Assembly: GCA_918797485.1 (NCBI GenBank)
Contig: CAKKNE010000004.1
Coordinates: 4,278,001 to 4,342,000, forward strand
DNA from: Pelagomonas calceolata
Taxonomy: Eukaryota > Sar > Pelagophyceae > Pelagomonadales > Pelagomonadaceae
Length of the DNA: 64,000 bases
Direction: 5' to 3'
Every line of letters starts with the position of its first letter. The stretch's first letter is position 1. Both the position numbers and the translations under genes were made by a program. The notes under the pieces were generated by a model. That model saw only the letters and a program-made list of their open reading frames with translations, did no database searches and was not told where the DNA came from. Below are positions 18,026 to 27,190 of this stretch, in pieces.

Positions 18026-19075
18026 ATGTTCAGCCGCGAGAACCGCCGCCGCAACAGGGAGCGCCTCCTCCAGGCGGCCGGCATTCATCAAGTGACCAAA
18101 GACGACGAGGCCTTCGTCGCGAAGCTCGACGCGTCGAAGAACCTCGAGAAGCGCTTAGATGACGCTAGACGGTGCGTCTACGAGTACTCGCTCGCGCTCC
18201 ACGCTTTGTCGGACAAGAGCGCGTCGCTGGCGACGGCGTTAGCGGCTCTCAGTGACGACGCCCACGGCGACGCGCAGCAGGCGCTCAATGAACTACAAAC
18301 CCACGAGATCAAGCTGAGGAGGACGCACGCGCCGGCGGCTTTACACGCGCTGCAGGAGCTCGTGGGCGCGCCGCTCGACGGCGCCGCGGCCGGGTCCAAG
18401 GACGTCGAGCGCCTCACGAAAGCTAGAAGGGACAAATTGCTGGACTGCGACTCCTTCGCGGCGCGCGGCGACGAGCGCCTCGAGGCGGCGCGGCGCGACC
18501 TGCAGCACCTGACCGCGTCGTGCGAGGCGGCGTTCGTCGCGTTTTCTGAGGCCGTGGGCGACGCGACGGCGCGCTGCGCGGGCGCGCTGTCCGGCGTCGT
18601 CGCGCACTTCCACTGCGGCGTCGCCGACGCCGCTTGTGCGAGATGTGAAAGCGCGCCTTCGTCCAGACTCGCGACGCACGCCGCGGCAGCATTAGGATTA
18701 TGCGCGGCGAACGCCGCGGCATTGGAACACGGGCCGCCGGTCGCTCCTCCCGCCGTCGCGGCGCCCGCGCCGGACGACCTCCTCGGGCTCGGGACCGCGA
18801 CGCCGCCGCCCGCGGCGCAGCCCGTCGCGCACGCGTTCGCCGCGGCGCCGCCGCCGCCCGCCGCCCGCGTCGCGCCGCCGGTCCTGCCGGCGAGGCCAAC
18901 GCAGGAGGTGACGGCGGCCTACGCCTACCAGGGCCAGCGCGCGTCCGACCTGTCCTTCGCCGCGGGCGACGTCATCGTCGTCACGCGGAAGAAGGCCAAC
19001 GGCTGGTGGGTCGGCCACGTCCGCGGCCGCGACCCGGCCACGGCCGGCGAGTTCCCGTCGAACTACGTGCGGTGA
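18026..19075 (+). CDS. BAR-SH3 membrane-remodelling protein
   Basis: 349 residues from the ATG at 18026 (AAGAAA context). About residues 1-215 form a helical BAR-type region: FSRENRRRNRERLLQAAG, SKNLEKRLDDARRCVYEY, then DSFAARGDERLEAARRDL. An Ala/Pro-rich linker contains DDLLGLG, a short clathrin/AP-2-type motif. The C-terminal 58 residues are an SH3 domain (TAAYAYQGQRASDLSFAAGD; NGWWVGHVRG; EFPSNYVR) with the ALYDY-like, GWW and PSNYV signatures. The arrangement matches amphiphysin, RVS167 and endophilin, which bend membranes during endocytosis and recruit partners through SH3. Confidence 0.85.
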   Translation: MFSRENRRRNRERLLQAAGIHQVTKDDEAFVAKLDASKNLEKRLDDARRCVYEYSLALHALSDKSASLATALAALSDDAHGDAQQALNELQTHEIKLRRTHAPAALHALQELVGAPLDGAAAGSKDVERLTKARRDKLLDCDSFAARGDERLEAARRDLQHLTASCEAAFVAFSEAVGDATARCAGALSGVVAHFHCGVADAACARCESAPSSRLATHAAAALGLCAANAAALEHGPPVAPPAVAAPAPDDLLGLGTATPPPAAQPVAHAFAAAPPPPAARVAPPVLPARPTQEVTAAYAYQGQRASDLSFAAGDVIVVTRKKANGWWVGHVRGRDPATAGEFPSNYVR

Positions 19076-19213
19076 CTCGCCTTCGCCGCACTCCTAAGTT
19101 TTTACAAGTTTACTACACGCTGCACGACCGCCCCAGCTGCAGTCGGGGCAGCCACGACACGCTCGACGAGCCTTCGTAAGCAGAAACTCCGTCGGCACGC
19201 CGTCGCCGCGAGA

Positions 19214-19978
19214 TCAGACCCGCCGCTGCACAAAAGCCCGCGCCGCGCCCCAGCTGCAGTCCGGGCACTTTATGAGCCACTCCACAACAAAGTGCGGCGA
19301 GGGCAATGCGACGTCGAGCGTCACGACCCAAGCGCCCCGTTTCAGCGCCACTGCGCGCGCCGCGATGCGCGCCATCTGCGCCTCGTCGAAGACCGTCGAC
19401 GCCGCGAAGACGACGTCCGCGTCCCGCCAGACGGCGGCGCCCTCATCAGAAACGAAGTCCCGCTGATGGATGCTCCATTTGCACTCAACGTGCGCCAGCG
19501 TCTCGCGCGAGGACCGCACGTAGCCATCTAACAACTCGAGTCCTATGACTTCCGCGAACGAACCGAGCGTCGCGGCGTAGACCAGGGGCCGTCCGGTGCC
19601 GCTGCCGAGGTCGACAAATTTACCCTTCAGGGAGCAGGCGCCGAGGATGCGCGCCAGCGACAGCGCGCCGACCTCGCCGGACACGAAGTTGCGGTACGCC
19701 GGCCGGTCCTCGAGGTCCATGAGGCGCGACCGGCGGTACTTGTGTGGTACGTTCGCCGTCGCGCGCGCGGCGGCCGCGGCGGCCTCGCAGGCCGCGACGG
19801 CGGCTTTCGCGCCATCAATGCGTCGGGGCGCCCAGGGGCTCGCGTCCGTTACCGCGTGATGCCAGGCCTTCGACGCCTGCGCCGCCGCGAGCGCGTCGAC
19901 GACGCTTAGGTACTGTGCTAGCTTGGGCCATACTGTGGTTATCGGTGGACCCGGCTGTTGTGCCGATGCCTGCTCCAT
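19214..19978 (-). CDS. DOT1-like SAM-dependent methyltransferase
   Basis: 254 residues from the ATG at 19978; the frame extends 13 codons further but without an ATG. The N-terminal third is Ala-rich and helical. About residues 115-250 carry the class I SAM fold: GKFVDLGSGTGRPLVYAATL (motif I), FAEVIGLELLDGYVRSS, then ADVVFAASTVFDEAQMARIA and RGAWVVTLD. The order and spacing resemble the DOT1/KMT4 histone methyltransferase core (DLGSGxG, then a V-F-x-x-S-x-x-F segment). The short length and lack of other DOT1 parts mean the substrate cannot be assigned. It converges on the BAR-SH3 gene 138 bp away. Confidence 0.7.
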   Translation of the reverse strand: MEQASAQQPGPPITTVWPKLAQYLSVVDALAAAQASKAWHHAVTDASPWAPRRIDGAKAAVAACEAAAAAARATANVPHKYRRSRLMDLEDRPAYRNFVSGEVGALSLARILGACSLKGKFVDLGSGTGRPLVYAATLGSFAEVIGLELLDGYVRSSRETLAHVECKWSIHQRDFVSDEGAAVWRDADVVFAASTVFDEAQMARIAARAVALKRGAWVVTLDVALPSPHFVVEWLIKCPDCSWGAARAFVQRRV

Positions 19979-20029
19979 CGCTGCGGCAAGTGGGCAGCCC
20001 TTTGACTGCCTTGGCAAAAGCCATGCTTT

Positions 20030-20054
20030 GCTAGTGTCTTTACAGGCCGCTAGC
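20030..20054. promoter_or_regulatory. CTAG palindrome motif, copy 5
   Basis: Reads GCTAGTGTCTTTACAG then GCCGCTAGC. It starts 52 bp upstream of the DOT1-like ATG and is 341 bp from the FkbM-like ATG. It is nearly identical to copy 6 at 24809. No gene is seen in the rest of 19979-20394. Confidence 0.65.
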
Positions 20055-20394
20055 GTTCCCTGTCATGAGTTATCCCGCACGCGATGCAATCGTCCTAGTA
20101 TCACTCACATGCGTGCTCCTTGCTTCTCAGTTCAATTTCACCCCTGATGCTGAGCAAAAAAACCGCCGACGCGAGGCTAAATCGAGAGCATAGATGCTCG
20201 TGCTTGCATCAGGGCTTTAGAACGATATATTTCGACGTACACAATGCTTCGCGGACTTCGCGTTGGCCTTCTCGTTTCGGGAGGCTCTGCTTTGTCCTTG
20301 GTCCTTTGGTTCAATGCGCTGAACATCTTGAGACTCTTCGTGAGCATGCTGCATTGAGGATAGACGTCGACGACTCGTCGAAATGTGATTGACG

Positions 20395-21191
20395 ATGGCG
20401 CCGAAACGGCTGCTCCTCCTGGCGGCGAGCGTCGTCGCCGCACTTGACGCGAACGCGCCGCCCTCGCTCGTGAGCGACTGCACGGTACCCGCAAGCGCAT
20501 ACGCGATACGAGCCTGCGCAGCTGAGAGATTGAACCTCGCGCACGGCGATCCGGCCCTGCGCCCCCTATCCGAGGAGGAATCGATGCGCGGCGTCATTTC
20601 TGCAGCATCCCGAATGGCCGAAACCTCGACTTTCGAGAGATCGGCCTGGGTATAAGCTTCCATCCCTACCGCGTGCTGCCGCAGATCAAAGCGATGCCGG
20701 CGCGGCGCCGCATCTTAGTAGACGTCGGCGGCAATCAATGGCTTGGCTCGCCGAAGGCTCTCCTCGACCACTATCTCGCGGCCGGCGCGCCGTTCGACGA
20801 AGCCCACATCTTCGAACCGAACGGCTTGGACGGCGCTCCCTCGACATACTACAACACCACGATACACGTTCACCGAACCGCCGTCGACGTCGGCACTCGC
20901 GATGAAAACGACATCCTCCAGTGGCTCCAAAACACCGCCCGCGAAGACTTCGTCGCGCTCAAGTTCGACGTCGACAACGACTTCTCGCTCGGGCCGACCA
21001 TGGAGTGGGGCTTCCTCGCGGACCTGTTGCGGCGTCCGGAAGCGCTCGCCCTCGTCGACGAGTTGTTCGTCGAGCTCCACTTTTACGCGCCGTCGCTCCG
21101 CTGGGTGCACCCGACGCACTCGATGAAGCAGGCCTTCGACGTGCTACGCCAGCTCCGCGCGTGCGGTCTGCCCGTACACGCGTGGCCGTAA
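20395..21191 (+). pseudogene. FkbM-like methyltransferase family gene with an apparent frameshift
   Basis: From the ATG at 20395 the frame reads a signal-like N-terminus (APKRLLLLAASVVAALDA) and a coherent region to about LSEEESMRGVISAASR, then hits TAA at 20653-20655. In another frame the sequence from about 20605 continues as NGRNLDFREIGLGISFHPYR, RRRILVDVGGNQWLGSPKAL, FVALKFDVDNDF, EWGFLADLLRR and VDELFVELHFYAP, to the TAA at 21189-21191. DVGGN and the KFDVD segment fit an FkbM-type SAM methyltransferase fold. No GT-AG pair joins the frames in phase near the break, so this is a one-base indel (mutation or assembly error) near 20600-20630. The 3' end is partly duplicated just downstream. 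Confidence 0.6.
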
Positions 21192-21277
21192 TATCGTCGG
21201 CGACGCTGAACAGCGAGCCCTCCGCGCCACCGCGGCAGCGCTGGACGAGCGTCTACCCGTACACGCTTGGCCGTAAT
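21166..21277 (+). repeat. Tandem duplicate of the FkbM-like gene's 3' end
   Basis: The last coding bases at 21166-21192 (CTGCCCGTACACGCGTGG then CCGTAAT) recur at 21251-21277 with 25 of 27 bases identical, including the TAA. The 58 bp between the copies are not coding in any clear way. Confidence 0.6.
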
Positions 21278-21291
21278 TATCAATCACTCTC

Positions 21292-21726
21292 TTAGAAACA
21301 ACTCACGGACACCATGTCCGTGCAGGTCGGCGTCCACTCCTCGTCGGAGCCGTCGTCGCCGAGGCCGCCGAAGCACCACGTGGGCGGGGGCTCGGCGTCG
21401 TCCGCGGCGTCTGTCGTCGTCGTCGTCGCGAGCTGTCGAAAGTCGGGCGGCGAGGGTGGGGAGTCGGGCGGCGAGGGCGGCGGCGTCGGCTTGAGCGTCC
21501 GTCGGCACTCGGTGATCTGCTCCTCGAAGGTCGGTGGCGACTGCAGCTCGTCGGCGGCCAGGGCGATCTGTTCCGCGAACGATGGCGAACGAGGGGACTC
21601 GTCGTCCACGACGGGCGCGACCGTGCTGCAGACCGGCGTCGTCAGCGTGGGCGGCGGCGCCACGGAGATGGGCGACTCCTTCTTCCTTTGCGCGATGCGG
21701 CGTGGGCGCATGTGGGCGCTGCTCAT
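21292..21726 (-). CDS. Hypothetical Pro/Ser/Thr-rich protein
   Basis: 144 residues. It has a short basic N-terminus (MRPRRIAQRKKES), two similar segments SPSFAEQIALAADEL and SPPTFEEQITECRRTL (a repeated [SP]-x-F-x-EQI motif), a Pro/Ser tract, and an acidic C-terminus (FGGLGDDGSDEEW). It appears mostly disordered. No family is recognised. The repeated F-x-EQI element suggests a real protein with two short binding motifs. It converges on the FkbM-like gene. Confidence 0.5.
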   Translation of the reverse strand: MSSAHMRPRRIAQRKKESPISVAPPPTLTTPVCSTVAPVVDDESPRSPSFAEQIALAADELQSPPTFEEQITECRRTLKPTPPPSPPDSPPSPPDFRQLATTTTTDAADDAEPPPTWCFGGLGDDGSDEEWTPTCTDMVSVSCF

Positions 21727-22290
21727 AATCTACGGTCGATGGGGCTGATGCCGCGCTTCGTGGGTCGCTGGAGCTCGGGTACGAGCTTGGGATGCAATGC
21801 AGCAAACAATGTCAAATCGGCTGCCCCTCGCGGGGACTCGGTACGTGCGCGTTACGCTGCGGCGACCGTGGCGTTCCGGAATCGATAAAAAAATATCAAA
21901 TAGACTCTACTACGCAGCCCCGGATCAGCGCCGCGCATGACAACAACATCATCTGCCTATCTGCTCTCTGATCCCCCCCCTCTCCCTAGGGCCCTAGAGC
22001 CGCGGTTCGATCGCCTGCGAGCCATGGAGCCGCGGCCGGTGAGCCTCCGTTCGTAGCACAAAGAGTGTCCAAACAGGACTGGCCTTGGGCCAACCAGATA
22101 GAGATACCATACCTCGTACGAGACACCAGCCACACACGCATCGTCGCCGCGCGAGCCTGCCACAGCGACCTAGCAGCCGACAGCGCTCGAGCAGCAAGCC
22201 GCAGCAACCACCATCCATCGCCGAATCATCGGAGCACGCGCTTGCACGGCAGGCGAGATCCAGGCACCTGGTTCCCCAGCACATCCAAGC
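21727..22290. other. Intergenic region, divergent promoters
   Basis: 564 bp between the hypothetical gene at 21726 and the LPAAT start. It contains a run of eight C near 21974 and a less GC-rich patch at 21885-21960. No gene, introner end or CTAG motif was found. Confidence 0.3.
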
Positions 22291-23187
22291 ATGGGTGCGC
22301 CAAAAAACGCGTTAGCCTTCCCCCCGAAGCTCGAGGACTACGACCCTCCTTCCAAAATCACGACGGCGTGCCTCCTCGTCGTCGCCGTCAGCGGCTGGGT
22401 CGTCACGTGGTGCGCGCAGATCATCTTTTCGTGCACGGTCGGCCTCACCATGTCGAAGAAGCGCAAGCAGTACTGGAACGGCTACCTGTTTCGACTGCTG
22501 AGCGCGGCGCCGGTCGCGCGCTTGACGCCAGGAATTAAAGTAGAAAAGACGAAGGACTCGTACGAGTTCACCCCCGATCAAATCAACGGCAAGAGCGCCG
22601 TCATGGTCGTCTGCAACCACCGCTCGGATTTTGATCCGTTCGCGCTAGCTGCCGCGATTCTACCTCTAGAAACCAAATACGTCGCGAAGTCCGATTTGTT
22701 CAAGGTGCCCTTCGGCGGCTGGGCGATGCAGCGCGCGGGCGACCTCGCCGTGCGCTTCGACCCGAAGCGGGCCGGCGGCTGGGGCACGGTCAAGGGGTCG
22801 ACGGGCCAGTTATTAGCGGACGCGGCGGCGCACTTCCAGGCCGGCAACTCCATCGCCATCTTTCCCGAGGGGAATCGACTCGGCGCCTACGTCGACAAAA
22901 CTATTGAAGCGGGCAAGCACCCCACAAAACTCATGCCCTTCAAGCCGCCGTTCTTCGACTGCGCGCGGAAGAACGGGGTCCCGGTCGTCTGCGTGAGCAT
23001 GGCGGGGACCGACGCGGTCTGGCCCGTCAAGACGCTGTCGATGCGCCCGGGCAGGGTGACCGTCCACATCCACGCGCCCATCAACGGGGCGGACTACGCG
23101 GACGACCAGGCGTTCTGCGACGCGGCGCGGGAGATCGTCGGGAAGGGGTACCTGGACCTCATCGACTCGCTGGGGAAGACGAACTAA
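22291..23187 (+). CDS. 1-acyl-sn-glycerol-3-phosphate acyltransferase (PlsC family)
   Basis: 298 residues. A membrane segment at about 25-52 (TACLLVVAVSGWVVTWCAQI) is followed by the acyltransferase blocks. These are CNHRSDFDPFAL (about 109, the catalytic HX4D with Asp), KYVAKSDLFKVPFGGWAMQR (block II region), IAIFPEGNRLGA (about 190, the phosphate-binding FPEG motif) and VPVVCVSMAGT. The enzyme should transfer an acyl chain to lysophosphatidic acid to make phosphatidic acid in membrane lipid synthesis. No plastid presequence is evident, which favours the ER. The ATG at 22291 is followed directly by the membrane-anchor sequence. Confidence 0.85.
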   Translation: MGAPKNALAFPPKLEDYDPPSKITTACLLVVAVSGWVVTWCAQIIFSCTVGLTMSKKRKQYWNGYLFRLLSAAPVARLTPGIKVEKTKDSYEFTPDQINGKSAVMVVCNHRSDFDPFALAAAILPLETKYVAKSDLFKVPFGGWAMQRAGDLAVRFDPKRAGGWGTVKGSTGQLLADAAAHFQAGNSIAIFPEGNRLGAYVDKTIEAGKHPTKLMPFKPPFFDCARKNGVPVVCVSMAGTDAVWPVKTLSMRPGRVTVHIHAPINGADYADDQAFCDAAREIVGKGYLDLIDSLGKTN

Positions 23188-23339
23188 GAAGGTTCGCTTA
23201 TCTATTGTCGAGCGGCTTTGGGTCGATGGCGTCACGGTGGATCTTTTGTTAGGTGCCAGTGCTAGGACTAGTGGGCGGGGCAGCTGGCGGGGCCCCTGGG
23301 GGTAGACACCACCGACGACGCCAGGGTACTAGAAGTAGG

Positions 23340-24635
23340 TTAGGTCGCGGGGTACTCGTGCTGGTAGGGCTGGTGCCGCGCGTAGCCGCCGCGGCTCCGC
23401 AGCCGCTTCGCGCGGCACGCGCGGTAGGGCTGGCCGACGTCCGCGGGCGGCAGGTCCCGCTCCAGCGCCGCGGCGAGCTCCCGCGCGAAGTTGTAGACGC
23501 CGTGGTCGTGCACGTTGAGCCTCGCCAACTTTCTTCGATCCTCCGCGGAGAAGTGGATCGTCTCGTCGCCGGGCCCGAAGGACTGCCTCAATTCCGCATT
23601 ATTTGGACGGCACCAGCCCAGCCGGTGGAAGAGCTGGTCGAAGCCCCGGTCCAGGTTCTCCAAGATCAAGACGGCGTCGAAGTCGGAGAGGACCTCGATG
23701 GCCTGCGACGCGTGTGCCGCCGTGATCTTCCCGGGCGGCGTCGTCTCGTAGACGTCGCCGCCCAGCAAACTTCGCACGTAGAAGTTGTCCACGACCGCGG
23801 CTCCTCTTTGAATCGGCGTCCCGGCCGCGCCCGCCGCGACGGACGGCAGCCGCGTCCAGGCCAGCGCCTCCTTCGCCGAGATGTGCTCGAACCGACAATG
23901 GCTGACGATGCGCTGCACCGGCTCTCGGAGGACCGTAACGAAGAAAAAAGACGTATGACACGACGCGAAGGTCCTGGTGTCGAGCCACCGCTCCACGGCC
24001 AGGAAGTCGACCTGGCGCTTCAGGGCCTCCTGCCGCCGCAGCTTGCAGTGGCCGTCTAACTTCTTGTTGGCGTAGCCGAACGGCGCGCTGCTTAAGGTTC
24101 GAGGCCCGTCGCCGGGAGCGTTGCAGTTGCGCTTCGCGGCGTTCAGTTCGTTCGACATGCGGGCCACGTGGCAGACCGTCGTGCCGCCGGCCTTGTGCAG
24201 GTGCAGGAAGTAGGGCAGGCGCCCGTCGATGCCCTGCTGCGCGCGCTTCACGGCCTTGGCGATGAGCGCGCGCCGATCTGTAATAACTGGGCGGCGTGCC
24301 ATCGGCTTCGGTCGCGGCTCCTCCTCCTCGTCCTGCTGCTCTTCTCGCTCTTCGAGCGCCGCTTCTCGTGCCGCGAGCGCCGCTTCTCGCTCCGCTAGGC
24401 TCGCCACGGCCACTTCATGCGGCGACGCCCGCGTCGCGCGGTACGACGCCATCGCAACCACCAGAACGACCGCGCAGACCAAAGGCAGCAGCCTCTGCGG
24501 CAGCCGCTCCGCGAGGCTCCGCGCGGCGCGCTGCAGCCGCTTGCGCGGCTTGCGCATGCGCGCGGCCGCCCGCTTGTGCTCCAGCTCGATGGCCGCGCCC
24601 AGCGCGCCGTAGCCGCTGCGCACGGCTTCCTCCAT
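23340..24635 (-). CDS. Type II membrane sulfotransferase
   Basis: 431 residues. A basic cytoplasmic segment (RMRKPRKRLQRAARSLAERL) precedes one membrane helix at about 48-63 (RLLPLVCAVVLVVAMASY). A coiled stem follows (SLAEREAALAAREAALEERE). PYFLHLHKAGGTTVCHVAR (about 140) is the 5'-phosphosulfate-binding loop, and FFFVTVLREPVQRIVSHCRF (about 230) is the 3'-phosphate-binding region of Golgi carbohydrate sulfotransferases. LENLDRGFDQLFHRLGW fits the downstream helix. It should use PAPS to sulfate a glycan in the Golgi. The family resembles heparan sulfate 2-O/6-O enzymes; the substrate is unknown. Cys residues in the lumenal part suggest disulfides. Confidence 0.75.
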   Translation of the reverse strand: MEEAVRSGYGALGAAIELEHKRAAARMRKPRKRLQRAARSLAERLPQRLLPLVCAVVLVVAMASYRATRASPHEVAVASLAEREAALAAREAALEEREEQQDEEEEPRPKPMARRPVITDRRALIAKAVKRAQQGIDGRLPYFLHLHKAGGTTVCHVARMSNELNAAKRNCNAPGDGPRTLSSAPFGYANKKLDGHCKLRRQEALKRQVDFLAVERWLDTRTFASCHTSFFFVTVLREPVQRIVSHCRFEHISAKEALAWTRLPSVAAGAAGTPIQRGAAVVDNFYVRSLLGGDVYETTPPGKITAAHASQAIEVLSDFDAVLILENLDRGFDQLFHRLGWCRPNNAELRQSFGPGDETIHFSAEDRRKLARLNVHDHGVYNFARELAAALERDLPPADVGQPYRACRAKRLRSRGGYARHQPYQHEYPAT

Positions 24636-24808
24636 TGTCCTGCTCTACTGCCGAAATGCTGCCCTGTGAGTGAGCTCCGGTAATGGCTGCCCTTTGAGGC
24701 CTGGAACGGCGCAGGACGATGAGAGGGAGCCCCGGCTGAAGCTCGTGTGTTGTGGTGCGCGAGCGGTGTCGATTGCGCCGCGCATCGCAGCGCGGTGCTT
24801 TTGCTCAT

Positions 24809-24833
24809 GCTAGTGTCTTTACAGGCCGCTAGC
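24809..24833. promoter_or_regulatory. CTAG palindrome motif, copy 6
   Basis: Reads GCTAGTGTCTTTACAG then GCCGCTAGC, 174 bp upstream of the sulfotransferase ATG. It is identical through the core to copy 5, 4.8 kb away. Confidence 0.65.
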
Positions 24834-24930
24834 ATTGCGGATTTCCTAAACGCCGCCCACTAGTCCTAGCAACGTGACAGATAGACGCGCCCGACGCCTA
24901 GTCGACGCGAACATTCACAAACAAAGCTTC

Positions 24931-26007
24931 TTAGACAATGCGGGGCACCGGCGGCTGCAGCCTCGCCCGGGCGGCCAGCGCCCGGAGCTCCGGGTCGTCC
25001 GACGCTTCGAGCTTCGCCAGCCACGCACGCGCCATGCCCTTGCGACCGGACCGCGTCCGGTCCCAGGCGCCGTCGAACGAACTTCGAGACACGAAGTTCT
25101 GCGTCACGGCGACCGTGTCGTCCAAGTTGAGAACCGCGTGCCACCACCCTGCCGGCACATATAATGTATCCCCGGGCCGCTGCACGACCTCGATGCGCCG
25201 CGCGTGGGGGTACGTTTGTCTGATCCTTGGCAGGATGTCCACGAAGTAGTTCACGGCCTCGTCGTCCTCGCCCGCCTTGACTAAGTGCGACCCCGTCGCG
25301 ACTTTCTTGGACGTGCCGGGCTCGAAGAGGACCCAGCGCTTCCGCCCCGCGAGGAGCGTGTTCCAGGCCGCCGTGCCGAGCGGATCGATGTGGACGCACG
25401 TGCCGCTCCGCTGCGGTCCCAGGAGAAACCACTGGTACGGCGGCCTTCTGTTTTCACCCACGAGCTCGAAGAGGTCGTCCCTCGCGCAGAATTTCGGTAT
25501 GCTGTAGAAATCCCGGCCGTGCTTCTCGCAGAAGGCCTGGTCGAAGACGTACAGCGGACTATCGTCCCGGTTGAACCGCGCATAGCTCACAAAGTCTCTC
25601 AGTGAAACGCGGACCGTCTTCCCGTCGTCGTCCTCCCCGACCTTCATCCGGAATACGTCGAGGTCGCCGCGGTTCGTAGGTCGTCCGTTTATTGATGTCC
25701 AGTTCCGGAGCGCCCAGCCTTCTCGCTCGGGCACGTTCGTCACTAAACAAGGCTCGCTTCGACGCTCGAAGCGCGTCGCGAAGTCGGCGGGCGCGATGCC
25801 CGCGTCGACGCGCGTTATTGGTGAAGCGCACTTGGGGACCGCGTCAAGTCTTTCAACCTCGGTGCGCCGCCGCGTCGCGAAGCCGTCGCGGGTCCAGTCG
25901 GCGAGTTTCGGGCGGTGCTTCTTCTTCGCTTGCTGTAGGGTTTCTTGCCACGTCGCGTGTCTTTTTTCGGTCGCGGCCTGGGCTATGACGCTGCGCGGCG
26001 ACGACAT
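24931..26007 (-). CDS. JmjC-domain oxygenase, JMJD6-like
   Basis: 358 residues. The JmjC 2-oxoglutarate/Fe(II) core is clear: YQWFLLGPQRSGTCVHIDPL (about 197, with the His-x-Asp metal pair), then GTAAWNTLLAGRKRWVLFEP, and RPGDTLYVPAGWWHAVLNLD (about 285, the distal His). VTQNFVSRSSF follows. This run closely matches JMJD6, which hydroxylates lysines in splicing factors and has been reported as an arginine demethylase. The N-terminus (KRHATWQETLQQAKKKHRPK) is basic and helical, fitting a nuclear protein. Length is slightly shorter than animal JMJD6, lacking its Ser-rich tail. The ATG at 26007 begins a plausible N-terminus. Confidence 0.85.
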   Translation of the reverse strand: MSSPRSVIAQAATEKRHATWQETLQQAKKKHRPKLADWTRDGFATRRRTEVERLDAVPKCASPITRVDAGIAPADFATRFERRSEPCLVTNVPEREGWALRNWTSINGRPTNRGDLDVFRMKVGEDDDGKTVRVSLRDFVSYARFNRDDSPLYVFDQAFCEKHGRDFYSIPKFCARDDLFELVGENRRPPYQWFLLGPQRSGTCVHIDPLGTAAWNTLLAGRKRWVLFEPGTSKKVATGSHLVKAGEDDEAVNYFVDILPRIRQTYPHARRIEVVQRPGDTLYVPAGWWHAVLNLDDTVAVTQNFVSRSSFDGAWDRTRSGRKGMARAWLAKLEASDDPELRALAARARLQPPVPRIV

Positions 26008-26258
26008 GTTATTGCTTCGCGCGCGTGCTGGGATGGTGGCTTCGGCTTGTTCTGAGCAGGCGTGCGACTCGTATCGCTTCGCGGCGTCGGCGCGCGGTGA
26101 TTACTGTAGTTTGATGCTGGGTGTGGTATGGCAGTCTGTCGAGCGCGCGCGGGCGACAGCAATCGCCGCTGTCAGAGCAATGCGGCTCTGAACCCCCTGA
26201 TGCGTGCAGCACTTATTTTTGGTCTCGTTATCGCGAGTTTGGTGAGCGCGCCTCGGCG

Positions 26259-26282
26259 GCTAGCGTCCTGTAAGGCACTAGC
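26259..26282. promoter_or_regulatory. CTAG palindrome motif, copy 7
   Basis: Reads GCTAGCGTCCTG then TAAGGCACTAGC, 252 bp upstream of the JMJD6-like ATG. No gene is seen in the rest of 26008-26410. Confidence 0.6.
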
Positions 26283-26410
26283 AGCAGAAACGCGTCGCTC
26301 TCTCTCTCTTAACGCGTACTGATATGTTATGAAAAGAGTCCAGAGAGGAGGCGCCACCTGACGCCGCCGCCGCGAAGAAGTAAGGCTCAAGAACTTAGGC
26401 GGATAGGATC

Positions 26411-27190
26411 TCACTTCTTGTACGGCGCGACGAGCTCGTCGATCTGGGGCCCGATCTCGGCGGGAGCTTTCGCCGCGTCGACCTCCTTGACGACGGCCTT
26501 GTAGTGGTCGAGTAAAGGCGTCGTCATCTCGTGGTAGCCCTTGAGGCGCTCGACGAGCGCTTCCTTCGTGTCGTCCTTGCGCTGCATGAGCGGCTCGTTC
26601 GTCTCATCATCCAGCATGTTCTCGGCGCTGGGCTCCGCGCCGTCGGGCAGGGACTTGGGCTTTTTATTGGTCGCGTGGTACGACCTGCCAGAAGCCTGGT
26701 GGATCCAGCGGCCGCAGATGCGAGCCTCCAAGTCTTCGTCCGGGACACATAGTCTCAAAACCATGCTCACGCTTTCGTTCGTCTCCTTGAGGATGGCATC
26801 TAGCTTCTCCGCCTGGCCGACGGTCCGCGGGAAGCCGTCGAGCAAAAACCCGCCCTTGCAATCATCAGCAGCGATCCTATCCTTGATGATCGCCGCCACG
26901 AGGTCGTCATCGACCAACGCGCCGCTCTTCATCACTTCATCAGCTTTTTTTCCTACTTCCGTCCCGGCCGCGACGGCCGCGCGCAGCATGTCCCCCGTGG
27001 ATAACTGGGGCGTACCTAACGCGTCCACGATCCTGGGAGCTTGTGTGCCCTTGCCCGAGCCCGGCGGGCCGAAGAGGATGATGATGGTGCGGCCCGGTTC
27101 CGCCGGAGGCGCGGCGGTAGCCTCGGCGCCCTCGGCTACGGTCGTGACCTTCGCGCCGTCTTCGGTCAGCTCCTTCGTGGACTCGGCCAT
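26411..27190 (-). CDS. Adenylate kinase, long (LID-containing) form
   Basis: 259 residues. After about 30 Ala/Glu-rich residues the kinase is complete: ILFGPPGSGKGTQAPRI (P-loop), LSTGDMLRAAVAAGTEVGKK, GALVDDDLVAAIIKDRI, GGFLLDGFPRTVGQAEKLD, ICGRWIHQASGRSYH starting the LID, and EPLMQRKDDTKEALVERLKG. It interconverts AMP, ADP and ATP. The LID has no Cys4 zinc site, as in mitochondrial/cytosolic AK2-type enzymes. The N-terminal extension is acidic rather than basic, so it is not an obvious organelle presequence. The ATG at 27190 follows a GGCAGCCC box about 20 bp upstream. Confidence 0.9.
   Translation of the reverse strand: MAESTKELTEDGAKVTTVAEGAEATAAPPAEPGRTIIILFGPPGSGKGTQAPRIVDALGTPQLSTGDMLRAAVAAGTEVGKKADEVMKSGALVDDDLVAAIIKDRIAADDCKGGFLLDGFPRTVGQAEKLDAILKETNESVSMVLRLCVPDEDLEARICGRWIHQASGRSYHATNKKPKSLPDGAEPSAENMLDDETNEPLMQRKDDTKEALVERLKGYHEMTTPLLDHYKAVVKEVDAAKAPAEIGPQIDELVAPYKK

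Noticed and set aside
22000-22030. GGTTCGATC resembling a tRNA T-arm
   Set aside because: No matching acceptor, D or anticodon stems around it.
23220-23240. TCGATGGCGTCACGG as an introner remnant
   Set aside because: Only a dozen matching bases and no inverted ends or target duplication.
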